DNA of 64,000 nucleotides from Streptomyces noursei (GTDB lineage Bacteria > Actinomycetota > Actinomycetes > Streptomycetales > Streptomycetaceae), in assembly GCF_001646665.1 (NCBI RefSeq), contig NZ_LWBU01000279.1:434760-498759 (forward strand). The letters run 5' to 3'. Numbering within the stretch: the stretch's first letter is position 1; every line of letters begins with the position of its first letter. Of the stretch, positions 22,223-30,887 are shown piece by piece. The notes under the pieces are model-generated. The model was not told where the DNA came from. It made no database searches and worked only from the letters and a program-made list of their open reading frames with translations. The translations under genes and the position numbers were made by a program.

Positions 22223-25200
22223 TTGGACGCCAAGGGGACGGGCCGGGAGCCGAGGACGACCACGAAGGGGCCGGCGCGGCCCGCCGACCCGCGGGGCGGC
22301 GACCTTCCGCCCGGGCCGCCGCCCCCGGACCCGTGGTCCCGCCGCCGGTTCCTCACGGGCGCCGGGTCCGCGGCGGGGGCCGCGCTGGTGGCACCGGCGG
22401 CGGCAGCCGCGGCCGCGGACGCCAGGGACCGGATCGTGTCCCTCCGCTACACCGCGGCGACCAACGGGGCGGCCGACCTCGCGCCGTCCGGCGACCGGCT
22501 GATCGCCGAGGTGCAGCACGTCCTGTGGTCGGTGCCCCGCGCGGGCGGCGCGGCCGTCGCGCTCACCCCCGCCCCGCTGGAGCCCAACCGCCCCGTCCAC
22601 TCGCCCGACGGTTCCCTGGTGGCCTTCTGCGCCTACCGGGGCGGGGGGTTCCACATCTGGACCATGCGGCCGGACGGTTCGGACCTGCGGCGGCGCACCG
22701 ACGGGCCGTGGGACGACCGGGGGCCCGCCTGGTCGCCGGACGGCAGCCGGCTCGCCTTCGCGTCCGAACGCGGCGGCGACCCGGTGACCGGCGCCCCCTA
22801 CCGCATCCATGTGCTCGACCTGCGGACCGGGGCCCTCACCGCCGTCAGCGGTCTGCCGGAGCAGGCGGGACCGTCGCAGGACGGGCCGTGGGAGGACTTC
22901 GACCCGGCGTGGTCCCCGGACGGCGAGCGGATCCTGTTCGTCCGGGCGGCCGTGACGGCCACCTCCTCGGGGACGGCCCTCGACGCCCGGACGGTGGTCT
23001 CGGTGCCGGCGGACGGCGGCGGGCCGGTGCGCGTCGAGCACACCGGGACGGCGTCCGCCCAGGTGATGGCGCCCGCACCGGCGCCGGACGGGCGGCTCGC
23101 CTACCTGCGGGTCACCCCGGCGCCGCACGGCGCGTGCACCCTGGTCGTCGACGGCGAGCCGGTGGCCGTGCCCGGCGACGTCGCGCCCGTGCCGCCGCGC
23201 TGGACCGCCGGGGGCGCGCTGCTGCTCACCGTGGACGGCCGGTTCACCCTCGTACGCCCGGAGGCACCCGGATCGGCGGAGCGCATCCCGTTCGAGGGGA
23301 GCGTGCGCGTGCGCCGGCCGCGCTACCGGTCCAAGGCGTACGACGCCGACGGCGGCCGGACGCGGCCGGTGCGGGGCGTGCACCTGCCGGCGCTGGCGCC
23401 CGACGGGCGCCGTCTCGCGTTCGCGGCGCTCAACTCCCTGTGGCTGGCGGACACCACGGGCGGCCGGCCCCCGCGCCGGCTGGTGCGCGCGGAGCCGACG
23501 CGGTACCTCCTGGGGCCGGTGTGGGCGCCCGACGGGCGGTCGCTGGTGTACGCCGACGACAGCGACGGGCTGCTCGGCGTGTACCGCCACGACCTCGCGA
23601 CCGGTACGCGCACGGCGCTGGCGACGGGCGGGCGGGTCCACCCGGTCCTCTCCCCCGACGGCGGCCGGCTCGCCTGCCTGGACCTGACGGGCCGGCTGGT
23701 GGTCAAGGACCTCGGGACGGGCACCGAGCGCGTGCTCGCGGCCCCGCTGGGCGGGGGCGGGCTGCCCGGGCGGCCCAGCTGGTCCCCGGACGGCCGCTTC
23801 CTCGCCCTGTGCGACCGGAACCGGCTGAACCAGCGGTTCCGCGAGGGCTACAACCTGATCCGGGTCGTGGACGCCGCGACCGGCGCGGCCCGGCTGCACG
23901 CGGTGGCCCCGCACACGTCGATCTCCGACCGGTACGGTTCGGGGCCGGTGTGGTCCCCGGACGGCCGCTGGATGGCGATGGTCGTGGAGTCGGCCCTGTG
24001 CCTGCTGCCGGTGACGGCGGACGGCCGGCCCGCGGGGCCGCCGCGCCCGCTCTCCGCCGAACCCGCCGACACCCCCACCTGGTCCGGCGACTCGCGCACG
24101 CTCCTGTACCTGTCCGGCGCCCGGCTGCGGCTGACCGGGATCGGCGGAGGCGGCCCGCGCACGGTGCGCGTACCGCTGGACTACCGGCGCGCCGAGCCCG
24201 CCGACACGGTCGTGCGCGCCGGGCGGTTCTGGGACGGCACCGGCGACGGGACGTCGGTCCGCGAGGACGTGGACGTCGTCGTGCGCGGCGGGCGCGTCGC
24301 GGCGGTGGAGCCGCACCGGCCGGGGCGGCACCGGCCGGCGGCACGGCGGGTCGACGCCTCGGAGCGGACGGTCCTGCCCGGGCTCTGGGACGCGCACACC
24401 CACCCCTGGCAGTACACGTACGGCGGCCGGCAGACGGCGTGTCAGCTGGCGTACGGCATCACGACCGCCGTGTCGCTCGGCGGCTTCGCCCACGAACAGG
24501 CCCGCGTACGGGAGGCGGTCGAGGCGGGGCAGCTGGCCGGGCCGCGGCTGCTGAGCTGCGGCGAGCTGCTGGACGGCTCCCGGGTGGCCTACAGCATGGG
24601 CAGGGCGCACCGGACGCGGGAGGGGCTGCGCCGGTCCCTGGAACGGGGTGCGGCGCTCGACTGGGACGTGGTGAAGACGTACGTCAGGGCGCCGGACTGG
24701 GTGATGGAGGAGGCGGCGCGGTTCGCCCACGAGCGGCTGGGGGTGCGGGTGGGCAGTCACTTCTGCTCGCCCGGACTGCACACGGGGCAGGACATGACGA
24801 CGCACCTCCAGGCGACCCAGCGCGGGGAGGCGGGGCACGCGGTGACCGCCTCCGGCCGGTCGTACCAGGACGTGCGGGAGCTCTACACCGCCGCCGGGAG
24901 CGGTTTCACCCTGATCGCCACGCCGTTCTCGGCGATGTGGCTGGTGGGGGCGGATCCGGGGCTCGTACGGGACGAGCGGGTGGAGTCGATCATGCCGCCG
25001 TGGGACGCGGCGCTCGTACGGCAGATGGCGGAGCAGCCGCCCGGTGCCGCGTACCTGGAGGCGCTGCGCACCGAGGTCGGCGTGTACCGGCGGGTGCTGG
25101 CGTCCGGGGGTGTGGTGGCGCTGGGCACGGACGCGCCGATCGTCCCGGTGGGGCTGTCCCTGCACCTGAACCTGCGGGCGCTGCACTTCGGCGGGATGTC

Positions 25201-25528
25201 GCCGGCCGAGGCGCTGCGCACGGCGACGGCACTCCCGGCGCGGGCGTTCGGGCTGGACCGGGACCTCGGGACGGCGGAGGTGGGCAAGGTGGCGGACCTG
25301 ACGGTGGTGGACGGTGACCCGTTCACGGACTTCGACTCGCTGGTGCGCACGGTCGCGGTGCTCAAGGGCGGGGTCCCGCACGAACGGGCCGCCCTGGGCG
25401 GGGCGTTCCGGGGGCCGGCGGTGCGGGAGGGCGGCGACCGGTGGGGGCGGGGCGCGCCGGACTGGCTGGAGGTCGGCCGGGGGATGCGCCGTGACGGCTG
25501 CTGCTCGCCGGTACAGGGCCACGGGTGA
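22223..25528 (+). CDS. Tat-exported beta-propeller (PD40) plus amidohydrolase protein
   Basis: The product has 1101 residues. A twin-arginine signal (SRRRFLTG at about 39-46, then an Ala-rich core) indicates folded export. Residues about 75-660 hold many WSPDGRxLAF repeats of TolB/PD40-type beta-propellers. From about 670 there is an amidohydrolase with VLPGLWDAHTHP near 720, KTYVRAPDW, HFCSPG and ALGTDAPIVP near 970. The combination resembles secreted metal-dependent peptidases or hydrolases of unknown substrate. The start is TTG 22223 behind GGGAGGA; no better in-frame start fits the signal. It stands alone and ends at a strong hairpin. Confidence 0.88.
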   Translation: MDAKGTGREPRTTTKGPARPADPRGGDLPPGPPPPDPWSRRRFLTGAGSAAGAALVAPAAAAAAADARDRIVSLRYTAATNGAADLAPSGDRLIAEVQHVLWSVPRAGGAAVALTPAPLEPNRPVHSPDGSLVAFCAYRGGGFHIWTMRPDGSDLRRRTDGPWDDRGPAWSPDGSRLAFASERGGDPVTGAPYRIHVLDLRTGALTAVSGLPEQAGPSQDGPWEDFDPAWSPDGERILFVRAAVTATSSGTALDARTVVSVPADGGGPVRVEHTGTASAQVMAPAPAPDGRLAYLRVTPAPHGACTLVVDGEPVAVPGDVAPVPPRWTAGGALLLTVDGRFTLVRPEAPGSAERIPFEGSVRVRRPRYRSKAYDADGGRTRPVRGVHLPALAPDGRRLAFAALNSLWLADTTGGRPPRRLVRAEPTRYLLGPVWAPDGRSLVYADDSDGLLGVYRHDLATGTRTALATGGRVHPVLSPDGGRLACLDLTGRLVVKDLGTGTERVLAAPLGGGGLPGRPSWSPDGRFLALCDRNRLNQRFREGYNLIRVVDAATGAARLHAVAPHTSISDRYGSGPVWSPDGRWMAMVVESALCLLPVTADGRPAGPPRPLSAEPADTPTWSGDSRTLLYLSGARLRLTGIGGGGPRTVRVPLDYRRAEPADTVVRAGRFWDGTGDGTSVREDVDVVVRGGRVAAVEPHRPGRHRPAARRVDASERTVLPGLWDAHTHPWQYTYGGRQTACQLAYGITTAVSLGGFAHEQARVREAVEAGQLAGPRLLSCGELLDGSRVAYSMGRAHRTREGLRRSLERGAALDWDVVKTYVRAPDWVMEEAARFAHERLGVRVGSHFCSPGLHTGQDMTTHLQATQRGEAGHAVTASGRSYQDVRELYTAAGSGFTLIATPFSAMWLVGADPGLVRDERVESIMPPWDAALVRQMAEQPPGAAYLEALRTEVGVYRRVLASGGVVALGTDAPIVPVGLSLHLNLRALHFGGMSPAEALRTATALPARAFGLDRDLGTAEVGKVADLTVVDGDPFTDFDSLVRTVAVLKGGVPHERAALGGAFRGPAVREGGDRWGRGAPDWLEVGRGMRRDGCCSPVQGHG

Positions 25529-25530
25529 CC

Positions 25531-25570
25531 GCCGCCGCCGGCCCCCGTTCGTCGGGGGGGCGGGCGGCGG
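25531..25570. terminator. Strong GC hairpin between convergent genes
   Basis: A 16-17 bp stem (25531-25547 with 25553-25570, one or two bulges) closes a TTCGT loop directly after the amidohydrolase stop codon and before the stop of the VOC gene. Confidence 0.7.
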
Positions 25571-25579
25571 GCGGGGTGC

Positions 25580-25966
25580 TCAGGCGTCGGCGTCCTGCGG
25601 GTACCAGCGCAGCTCGACGGTGTTGCCGTCGGGGTCCTTCACGTACACCGACTGGGCGGTGCCGCGCGCGCCGAAGCGGCTGACCGGTCCTTCCAGTACG
25701 TCGAACGTGCCGGAGTCGATGACCTCCTGCCAGTCCACGGGGTCGACCACGAGGCAGATGTGGTCGACGTTGGACTCGCCGCGGGGGCGGGCGAACAGGT
25801 CGATGATCATCGTGGGTGTGACCCGGACGGACGGGAACGGCACCTTGCCCGCCCGCCACTCCTCGACCCGTACGGGCTCCAGCCCGAGCGGTCCGCAGTA
25901 GAACTCCAGGGAACGCTCGACGTCCCGCACGTTGAGCACCACGTGATCGAAATCCTTGACCCTCAT
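25580..25966 (-). CDS. VOC-family (glyoxalase/dioxygenase-like) protein
   Basis: This 128-residue single-domain vicinal-oxygen-chelate protein has FDHVVLNVRDVERSLEFYCGPLGL at the start, VDHICLVVD in the second half and VKDPDGNTVELRWYP at the end; the His/Glu residues there are the usual metal ligands. It starts at ATG 25966 behind GGAGGGGGAGG. Substrate unknown. It is downstream of nothing obvious and is divergent from no gene; the GH1 gene ends 128 bases upstream on the same strand. Confidence 0.88.
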   Translation of the reverse strand: MRVKDFDHVVLNVRDVERSLEFYCGPLGLEPVRVEEWRAGKVPFPSVRVTPTMIIDLFARPRGESNVDHICLVVDPVDWQEVIDSGTFDVLEGPVSRFGARGTAQSVYVKDPDGNTVELRWYPQDADA

Positions 25967-26093
25967 GGGCCTCCCCCTCCGTTTGCTCCGGTCCGTACCG
26001 GATGCCGACTCGGTCCGGGCAAGCATGCCATCGGTACGGGGGCACGGGCCCGGCCGGGCGGGTCGGCCGGCCGCGGCCAGGCGGTGGGCGGGG

Positions 26094-27452
26094 TCAGCCG
26101 GCCGTGGCCAGGCGGTGGGCGCGGATGATGTCGGCGTACCGGTGGCCGCTGGCCTTGATGGTGCGGGTCTGGGTGGCGTAGTCGACGTGGACGAGGCCGA
26201 AGCGCTTGTCGTAGCCGTAGGCCCATTCGAAGTTGTCCAGAAGCGACCAGGCGTAGTACCCGGCGAGCGGGGCGCCCTTGCGGATGGCGCGGGCGCAGGC
26301 GGCCAGGTGCTCCTCCAGGTAGCGGGTCCGCTCGGGGTCGTCGACCGCTCCGTCGGGGCCGACGGTGTCCGGGAAGGCGGAGCCGTTCTCGGTGACGTAC
26401 AGCCGGCGCACGCCGTAGTCGTCGGTGAGGCGCATCAGGAGGGCCTCGATGCCTCCGGCGTCGATCTGCCAGTCCATGCCGGTGCGGGGCACACCGGGCA
26501 GGCGGACCTCGCGGGCGTGCGGGACGGGGCCGTGGGGGTCGTCGGCGACGGTGGCGGGGAAGTAGTAGTTGAGGCCGTGCCAGTCGAGCGGGGCGGCGAT
26601 CGTGCCGAGGTCGCCGGGGCGCTCGGGGAGTTCCACTCCGTACAGCTCGCGCATGTCGGCGGGGAAGCCGCGGCCGTGGACCGGGTCGAGCCACCAGCGG
26701 TTGGTGTGGCCGTCCATGCGGACGGCGGCGGCGATGTCCTCCGGGCGGCTGGACGCGGGTTCGACGGTGGAGTGGTTGGTGACGAGTCCGATCCGCGCGC
26801 CCGGTGCGGCGGCGCGGACCGCGGCGGTGGCGAGCCCGTGGGCGAGCAGGAGGTGGTAGGAGGCGCGGACGGCGGCGGTGAGGTCGGTCAGGCCGGGGGC
26901 CATGCGGCCCTCCAGGTGCCCGATCCAGCCGGAGCAGAGCGGCTCGTTGAGGGTGGCCCAGTGGGTGACGCGGTCCCCGAGCCGGTCGGCGACGACGGAC
27001 GCGTAGGCGGCGAGGTGTTCGGCGGTGTCGCGCACGGTCCAGCCGCCGCGGTCCTGGAGGGCCTGCGGGAGGTCCCAGTGGTAGAGGGTGACGGAGGGGG
27101 TGATGCCCGCGTCGAGGAGGCCGTCGACGACCCGGTCGTAGAAGTCGAGGCCGGCGGTGTTCACGGGGCCGTCCCCGTCGGGCACGATCCGCGGCCAGGC
27201 GACGGACATGCGGTAGGTGTCGGTGCCGAGGGCGCGCATCAGGGCGATGTCCTCGGGCCACCGGTGGTAGTGGTCGCAGGCCCGGTCGCCGTGGTCGCCG
27301 TTGTCCACCTTGCCCGGGGTGTGGGAGAAGGTGTCCCAGATGGACGGCTTCCGGCCGTCCTCGGCGACGGCTCCCTCGATCTGGTAGGCGGACGTGGCGG
27401 TCCCCCAGGCGAAGTCGCGGGGGAAGGCGGCGAGGTCGATCGGATCGGACAC
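26094..27452 (-). CDS. GH1 beta-glucosidase
   Basis: The 452-residue glycoside hydrolase family 1 enzyme has FAWGTATSAYQIEGAV at the N-terminus, acid/base Glu170 in TLNEP, nucleophile Glu355 in YVTENGSA, and aglycone-site WSLLDNFEWAYGY. There is no signal peptide, so it hydrolyses imported beta-glucosides such as cellobiose in the cytosol. It starts at GTG 27452 behind GAGAGG and is the last gene of the SBP-permease-permease-GH1 operon, which the divergent ROK regulator probably controls. Confidence 0.95.
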   Translation of the reverse strand: MSDPIDLAAFPRDFAWGTATSAYQIEGAVAEDGRKPSIWDTFSHTPGKVDNGDHGDRACDHYHRWPEDIALMRALGTDTYRMSVAWPRIVPDGDGPVNTAGLDFYDRVVDGLLDAGITPSVTLYHWDLPQALQDRGGWTVRDTAEHLAAYASVVADRLGDRVTHWATLNEPLCSGWIGHLEGRMAPGLTDLTAAVRASYHLLLAHGLATAAVRAAAPGARIGLVTNHSTVEPASSRPEDIAAAVRMDGHTNRWWLDPVHGRGFPADMRELYGVELPERPGDLGTIAAPLDWHGLNYYFPATVADDPHGPVPHAREVRLPGVPRTGMDWQIDAGGIEALLMRLTDDYGVRRLYVTENGSAFPDTVGPDGAVDDPERTRYLEEHLAACARAIRKGAPLAGYYAWSLLDNFEWAYGYDKRFGLVHVDYATQTRTIKASGHRYADIIRAHRLATAG

Positions 27453-27502
27453 GGGGAACCTCTCGGGGATGCGGGTGGGAGCGGACGGCGGTGCGGGGCG
27501 CG

Positions 27503-28378
27503 CTACTTGACGGCGCCCGCGGTGAGACCGGTGACGAGGTAGCGCTGGAGGAGCAGGAAACCGGCGACGACGGGCACGCTCACGACGAGCGAGGCGGCCA
27601 TGACCTGGTTCCAGTACACGTCGTTCTGGCCGGCGTAGCCCTGGAGGCCGACGGCGAGGGTGCGGGTGGTGTCGTTGGTCATCACGGAGGCGAAGAGCAC
27701 TTCGCCCCAGGCGGTCATGAACGCGTAGACGGCGACGGCGACGATGCCCGGGACGGCGGCGGGCACGATGACCCGGAAGAGCGCGCCGAGCGGGCCGCAG
27801 CCGTCGACCTTGGCCGCCTCGTCCAGGTCCCGGGGCACCGAGTCGAAGTACCCGATGAGCATCCAGATCGAGAACGGCAGGGAGAAGGTCATGTAGGTGA
27901 GGATCAGGCCGCCGCGCGAGCCGAAGAGGGCGATTCCGGTGGCGTTGCCGATGTTGACGTAGATCAGGAACAGCGGCAGCAGGAAGAGGATGCCGGGGAA
28001 CATCTGCGTCGACAGCACCGTGACCGTGAAGACCCGCTTGCCGCGGAAGGTGTAGCGGCTGACGGCGTACGCGGCGAAGACCGCGATCATGACGGAGCAG
28101 ATGGTGGCGGCGCCCGCCACGACCAGCGAGTTCACGAAGTAGTCGGCGAGCGGGACCGTCTTCCAGATGTCCCGGTACGGCGTGAGCGTCAGGCCCGAGG
28201 GGATCCACTGGAACTTCCCCGAGACGTCCGCCAGCGGTTTGAGGGAGCTGGAGACCATCACGTACACGGGCAGCAGGACGAAGCCGGTGAGGAGGGTCAG
28301 GAAGACCGCGCGGCTCCAGAGGAAGGAGCGCGGGGCGGCCATGGGCGAGCGGGGGGCCGGCCGGGTGGGGCTAGGCAT
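27503..28378 (-). CDS. Sugar ABC transporter permease (MalG type)
   Basis: This 291-residue protein has six helices and the EAA loop (DLDEAAKVDGCGPLGALFRVIVP) that docks the ATPase. It forms the channel with the preceding MalF-type permease, whose stop overlaps its start by 8 bases. Family CUT1 (oligosaccharide uptake). Starts at ATG 28378. Confidence 0.93.
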   Translation of the reverse strand: MPSPTRPAPRSPMAAPRSFLWSRAVFLTLLTGFVLLPVYVMVSSSLKPLADVSGKFQWIPSGLTLTPYRDIWKTVPLADYFVNSLVVAGAATICSVMIAVFAAYAVSRYTFRGKRVFTVTVLSTQMFPGILFLLPLFLIYVNIGNATGIALFGSRGGLILTYMTFSLPFSIWMLIGYFDSVPRDLDEAAKVDGCGPLGALFRVIVPAAVPGIVAVAVYAFMTAWGEVLFASVMTNDTTRTLAVGLQGYAGQNDVYWNQVMAASLVVSVPVVAGFLLLQRYLVTGLTAGAVK

Positions 28379-29366
28379 CGGCGGACTTCCTTCCCCGGGA
28401 GGTGAGCGTCAGGTAGAGGCCGGTGACGACGAGCAGGAAGAGGAGCAGCAGGACCGACATGGCCGAGCCGGTGCCGAAGTTCCAGGTCTGGAAGGACGAC
28501 TGGTAGATGTGCAGGGAGATGAGGTCGGCCGATTCCGGCGCCGCCCTGCCGAAGAGCACGAAGGGGGTGTTGAAGTCGTTGAAGGTCCACAGGAACAGGA
28601 CGAGGACGAGGACCTGGTTGACCGGGCGCAGGGACGGCAGGGTGATGCGGCGGATCTGCTGCCACACCCCGGCGCCGTCAAGGGCGGCCGCCTCGTAGAT
28701 CTCCCGGGGGATGTTCTGCAGGCCGGCCATCATGATGAGGAAGGCGAAGGGCCAGCCCTTCCACACGGAGACGACGAGCAGGGTGATGAAGCTGTTCTCG
28801 CCGATCAGCCAGAAGGGCGGGCTGTCGGTGAGGCCGAGCTGGTCGTGCAGGACGTGGTTGATGAGCCCGTTGTCCCGCTGGAACATGAAGGCCCAGGTGA
28901 TGACGGCGGCGTAGACCGGCAGGGCGTACGGGACGAGGAAGAGGGTGCGCAGCAGGCCCCGGCCGCGGAACGTCTCCTGCATGAAGACGGCGGCCGCGGT
29001 GCCGATCAGCCAGCACAGGCCGACGGACAGGAGGGTGAAGAGGCAGGTGGTGAGGAACGACTTCAGCAGTGCCTCGCCCACGGGGGCGTCGAAGTCGACG
29101 GAGACGGCGTAGTTGTCGAGCCCGGCCCAGGGTGCGGTGCCCCAGTCGCGGATGAAGAACTGGGTGAGTTCCTTGAAGCTCATGACGATGCCGATGAGCA
29201 TCGGCACCAGGTGGACCAGGATCTCCAGGACCAGGGCGGGGAGCAGCAGCAGGTAGGGCAGGCCCAGGGCGCGGAGCCGCCCGGGGCGGCGGGGTCCGTG
29301 CTCCGCCCCGGGGTCGCGCTGCGGTACGGTCCGCCCGCCGGTCTTCTCGATGGCGGTGGTGGTCAT
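28371..29366 (-). CDS. Sugar ABC transporter permease (MalF type)
   Basis: This protein of about 331 residues has six helices and the EAA loop IYEAAALDGAGVWQQIRRITLP. It starts at ATG 29366, or at GTG 29384, which would overlap the SBP stop as GTGA and add six residues. It pairs with the MalG-type permease downstream. No ATPase is in the operon, so a shared ATPase such as MsiK, or the MalK-type protein at 32295, must power it. Confidence 0.92.
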   Translation of the reverse strand: MTTTAIEKTGGRTVPQRDPGAEHGPRRPGRLRALGLPYLLLLPALVLEILVHLVPMLIGIVMSFKELTQFFIRDWGTAPWAGLDNYAVSVDFDAPVGEALLKSFLTTCLFTLLSVGLCWLIGTAAAVFMQETFRGRGLLRTLFLVPYALPVYAAVITWAFMFQRDNGLINHVLHDQLGLTDSPPFWLIGENSFITLLVVSVWKGWPFAFLIMMAGLQNIPREIYEAAALDGAGVWQQIRRITLPSLRPVNQVLVLVLFLWTFNDFNTPFVLFGRAAPESADLISLHIYQSSFQTWNFGTGSAMSVLLLLFLLVVTGLYLTLTSRGRKSADA

Positions 29367-29380
29367 GGTGGCGTCCGGGC

Positions 29381-30700
29381 TCACGTGTTGGGCATCTGCT
29401 GCTGGGCCTTTTCGAGCTTGGCCCTGACCGATGCGGTGGTCACCGGCCGGCCGGCGGCCGCGTCGGCGAACAGTTCCTTGACCGCGGTGCCCACGACGGT
29501 CTCGAACTGCGACTCCTCCGGTACCTGCGGCAGGGCCGCGGCGCTGGTGGCGAGGGTCCGGCGGAGGGGCGCGAGCGCGGGGGTGTTGAACGCGGGGTCG
29601 GCCTGGGCGGAGGTGACGGGCGGGATGGAGCCGTAGGCCTTGTTGAGGATCTTCTGCTCCTCGTCGCCGGTCATGAACTCCACGAACTTCATGGCACCGT
29701 CGATGTTCTTGGTGTTCTTGAAGACGGCCAGGTTGATGCCGGCGACCATGGAGTTGACGGCGGTTCCCCGTCCGGGCTTGCCGGACGGCACGGGTGCTGG
29801 CACGACACCCCATGCGGAGTCGTCCATGCCCTGGGCCTTGAAGGTGGCGGCGGCGGTCTGCCACAGCACCATCGCGGTCCTGTTTTTGGCGAAGTCGCTC
29901 AGGGACTGGTTCTGGGCGTACTCGGCGTTGCCCTTGGCGACGATCCTGTGCTCCGCCATCAGGTCGACGTACTGCTTGACGGCGGCGACGGCGCCGTCGG
30001 AGGTGAAGTCGGCCTTGCCGTCGGGGGTGAAGAAGTCGGCGCCGTGCTGCTTGCCGAGGACGAAGACCTGGTGGATGTTGTTGGAGAGGTTGGAGCCCTC
30101 GACCCCGATGCCGGCCTTGCCGTCCTTGGTGAGCCTCTTGCCGGTGGCGACGAGTTCGTCCCAGGTGGCCGGCGGCTTGGTGATGCCCGCTTCGGCGAAC
30201 ATCTTCTTGTTGTAGTAGAGCGCGTAGGCCATGGAGTAGAGCGGTACGGCCGCGGGGTCCTGGCCCCGGACGCCGGTGGAGCCGAGCGCGGACTCGACGA
30301 AGCGGTCCCTGCCGCCGATCCTCTCGAAGTTCTTCTCGTCCCAGGGCAGCAGGGCGCCGCTGGACTGGAGGGAGGCGCTCCAGGTGTTGCCGATGTTGAG
30401 GACGTCGGGGCCCTGGCCGGAGGTGGTCGCGGTGAGGATCCGGTTGAGGAGGTCCGACCAGGGCACCACCTCCAGCTTGACCTTGATGCCCGTCCTCTTC
30501 TCGAACTTGTCGAGTTCGGGCTGGAGGACCTTCTTGTCCACCTCGAGGTTGGCGCCCTGATTGGACGCCCAGTAGGTGAGCGTCCCGGGCCGGGAGTTGT
30601 CGCCGGAGCCGCCGGACGGGGAGCCGCCGCCGCAGGCCGCCGCGGAGAGGACGAGGGAGAGGGTGACGGCGCCGACGGCTGCGGCTCTGATTCTGCGCAT
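29381..30700 (-). CDS. Sugar-binding lipoprotein of ABC transporter
   Basis: This 439-residue CUT1 substrate-binding protein has a lipoprotein signal ending LSAAAC (Cys23) and the family features TYWASNQG, LEVVPWSDLLNRI and DVLNIGNTW. It is anchored outside the membrane and delivers an oligosaccharide to the two permeases. It starts at ATG 30700 behind ACGAGGAG. It is the first gene of the operon, divergent from ROK copy 2. The beta-glucosidase at the end of the operon suggests a beta-glucoside as substrate. Confidence 0.93.
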   Translation of the reverse strand: MRRIRAAAVGAVTLSLVLSAAACGGGSPSGGSGDNSRPGTLTYWASNQGANLEVDKKVLQPELDKFEKRTGIKVKLEVVPWSDLLNRILTATTSGQGPDVLNIGNTWSASLQSSGALLPWDEKNFERIGGRDRFVESALGSTGVRGQDPAAVPLYSMAYALYYNKKMFAEAGITKPPATWDELVATGKRLTKDGKAGIGVEGSNLSNNIHQVFVLGKQHGADFFTPDGKADFTSDGAVAAVKQYVDLMAEHRIVAKGNAEYAQNQSLSDFAKNRTAMVLWQTAAATFKAQGMDDSAWGVVPAPVPSGKPGRGTAVNSMVAGINLAVFKNTKNIDGAMKFVEFMTGDEEQKILNKAYGSIPPVTSAQADPAFNTPALAPLRRTLATSAAALPQVPEESQFETVVGTAVKELFADAAAGRPVTTASVRAKLEKAQQQMPNT

Positions 30701-30791
30701 GGCTCCTCGTGTCCCTTTCAGGGGAGGGGTGGAAGCCGGGGAGGGAGAGGGTGCGCGATGTCCCGCGTTCGGCCTCTGAAGAACCTCTCGG

Positions 30792-30815
30792 CTTAATTTA
30801 GGATGTGAGTTAAAC
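30792..30815. promoter_or_regulatory. AT-rich element between sugar operon and ROK copy 2
   Basis: A 24-base AT-rich patch with TTAATT, TAGGAT and GTTAAA stands out in the 187-base divergent region. It includes a TAGGAT -10-like box and two TTAA half-sites. It probably holds the sugar-operon promoter and a ROK operator; the exact operator cannot be defined by eye. Confidence 0.4.
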
Positions 30816-30851
30816 CTCAAGCGAAGGTCGCGTCAAGAGGTGTCGCAGGGG

Positions 30852-30857
30852 TATGTT
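30852..30857 (+). promoter_or_regulatory. TATGTT -10 box of ROK copy 2
   Basis: GGTATGTTGCG is shared exactly with the leader of ROK copy 1 and lies 31 bases before the GTG start, suggesting a conserved promoter. Confidence 0.5.
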
Positions 30858-30887
30858 GCGAGCCAGGACCTAGGGAAGAGGGTGCCC

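Noticed and set aside
21358..25317. Open frame of over 1300 codons on the plus strand through the RNase H and amidohydrolase genes
   Set aside because: It is an Arg/Gly/Ala-rich shadow of the real amidohydrolase frame; the real frame has a Tat signal, propeller repeats and amidohydrolase motifs.
22037..25522. Open frame of 1161 codons antisense to the amidohydrolase gene
   Set aside because: Low-complexity antisense shadow without motifs or start signal.
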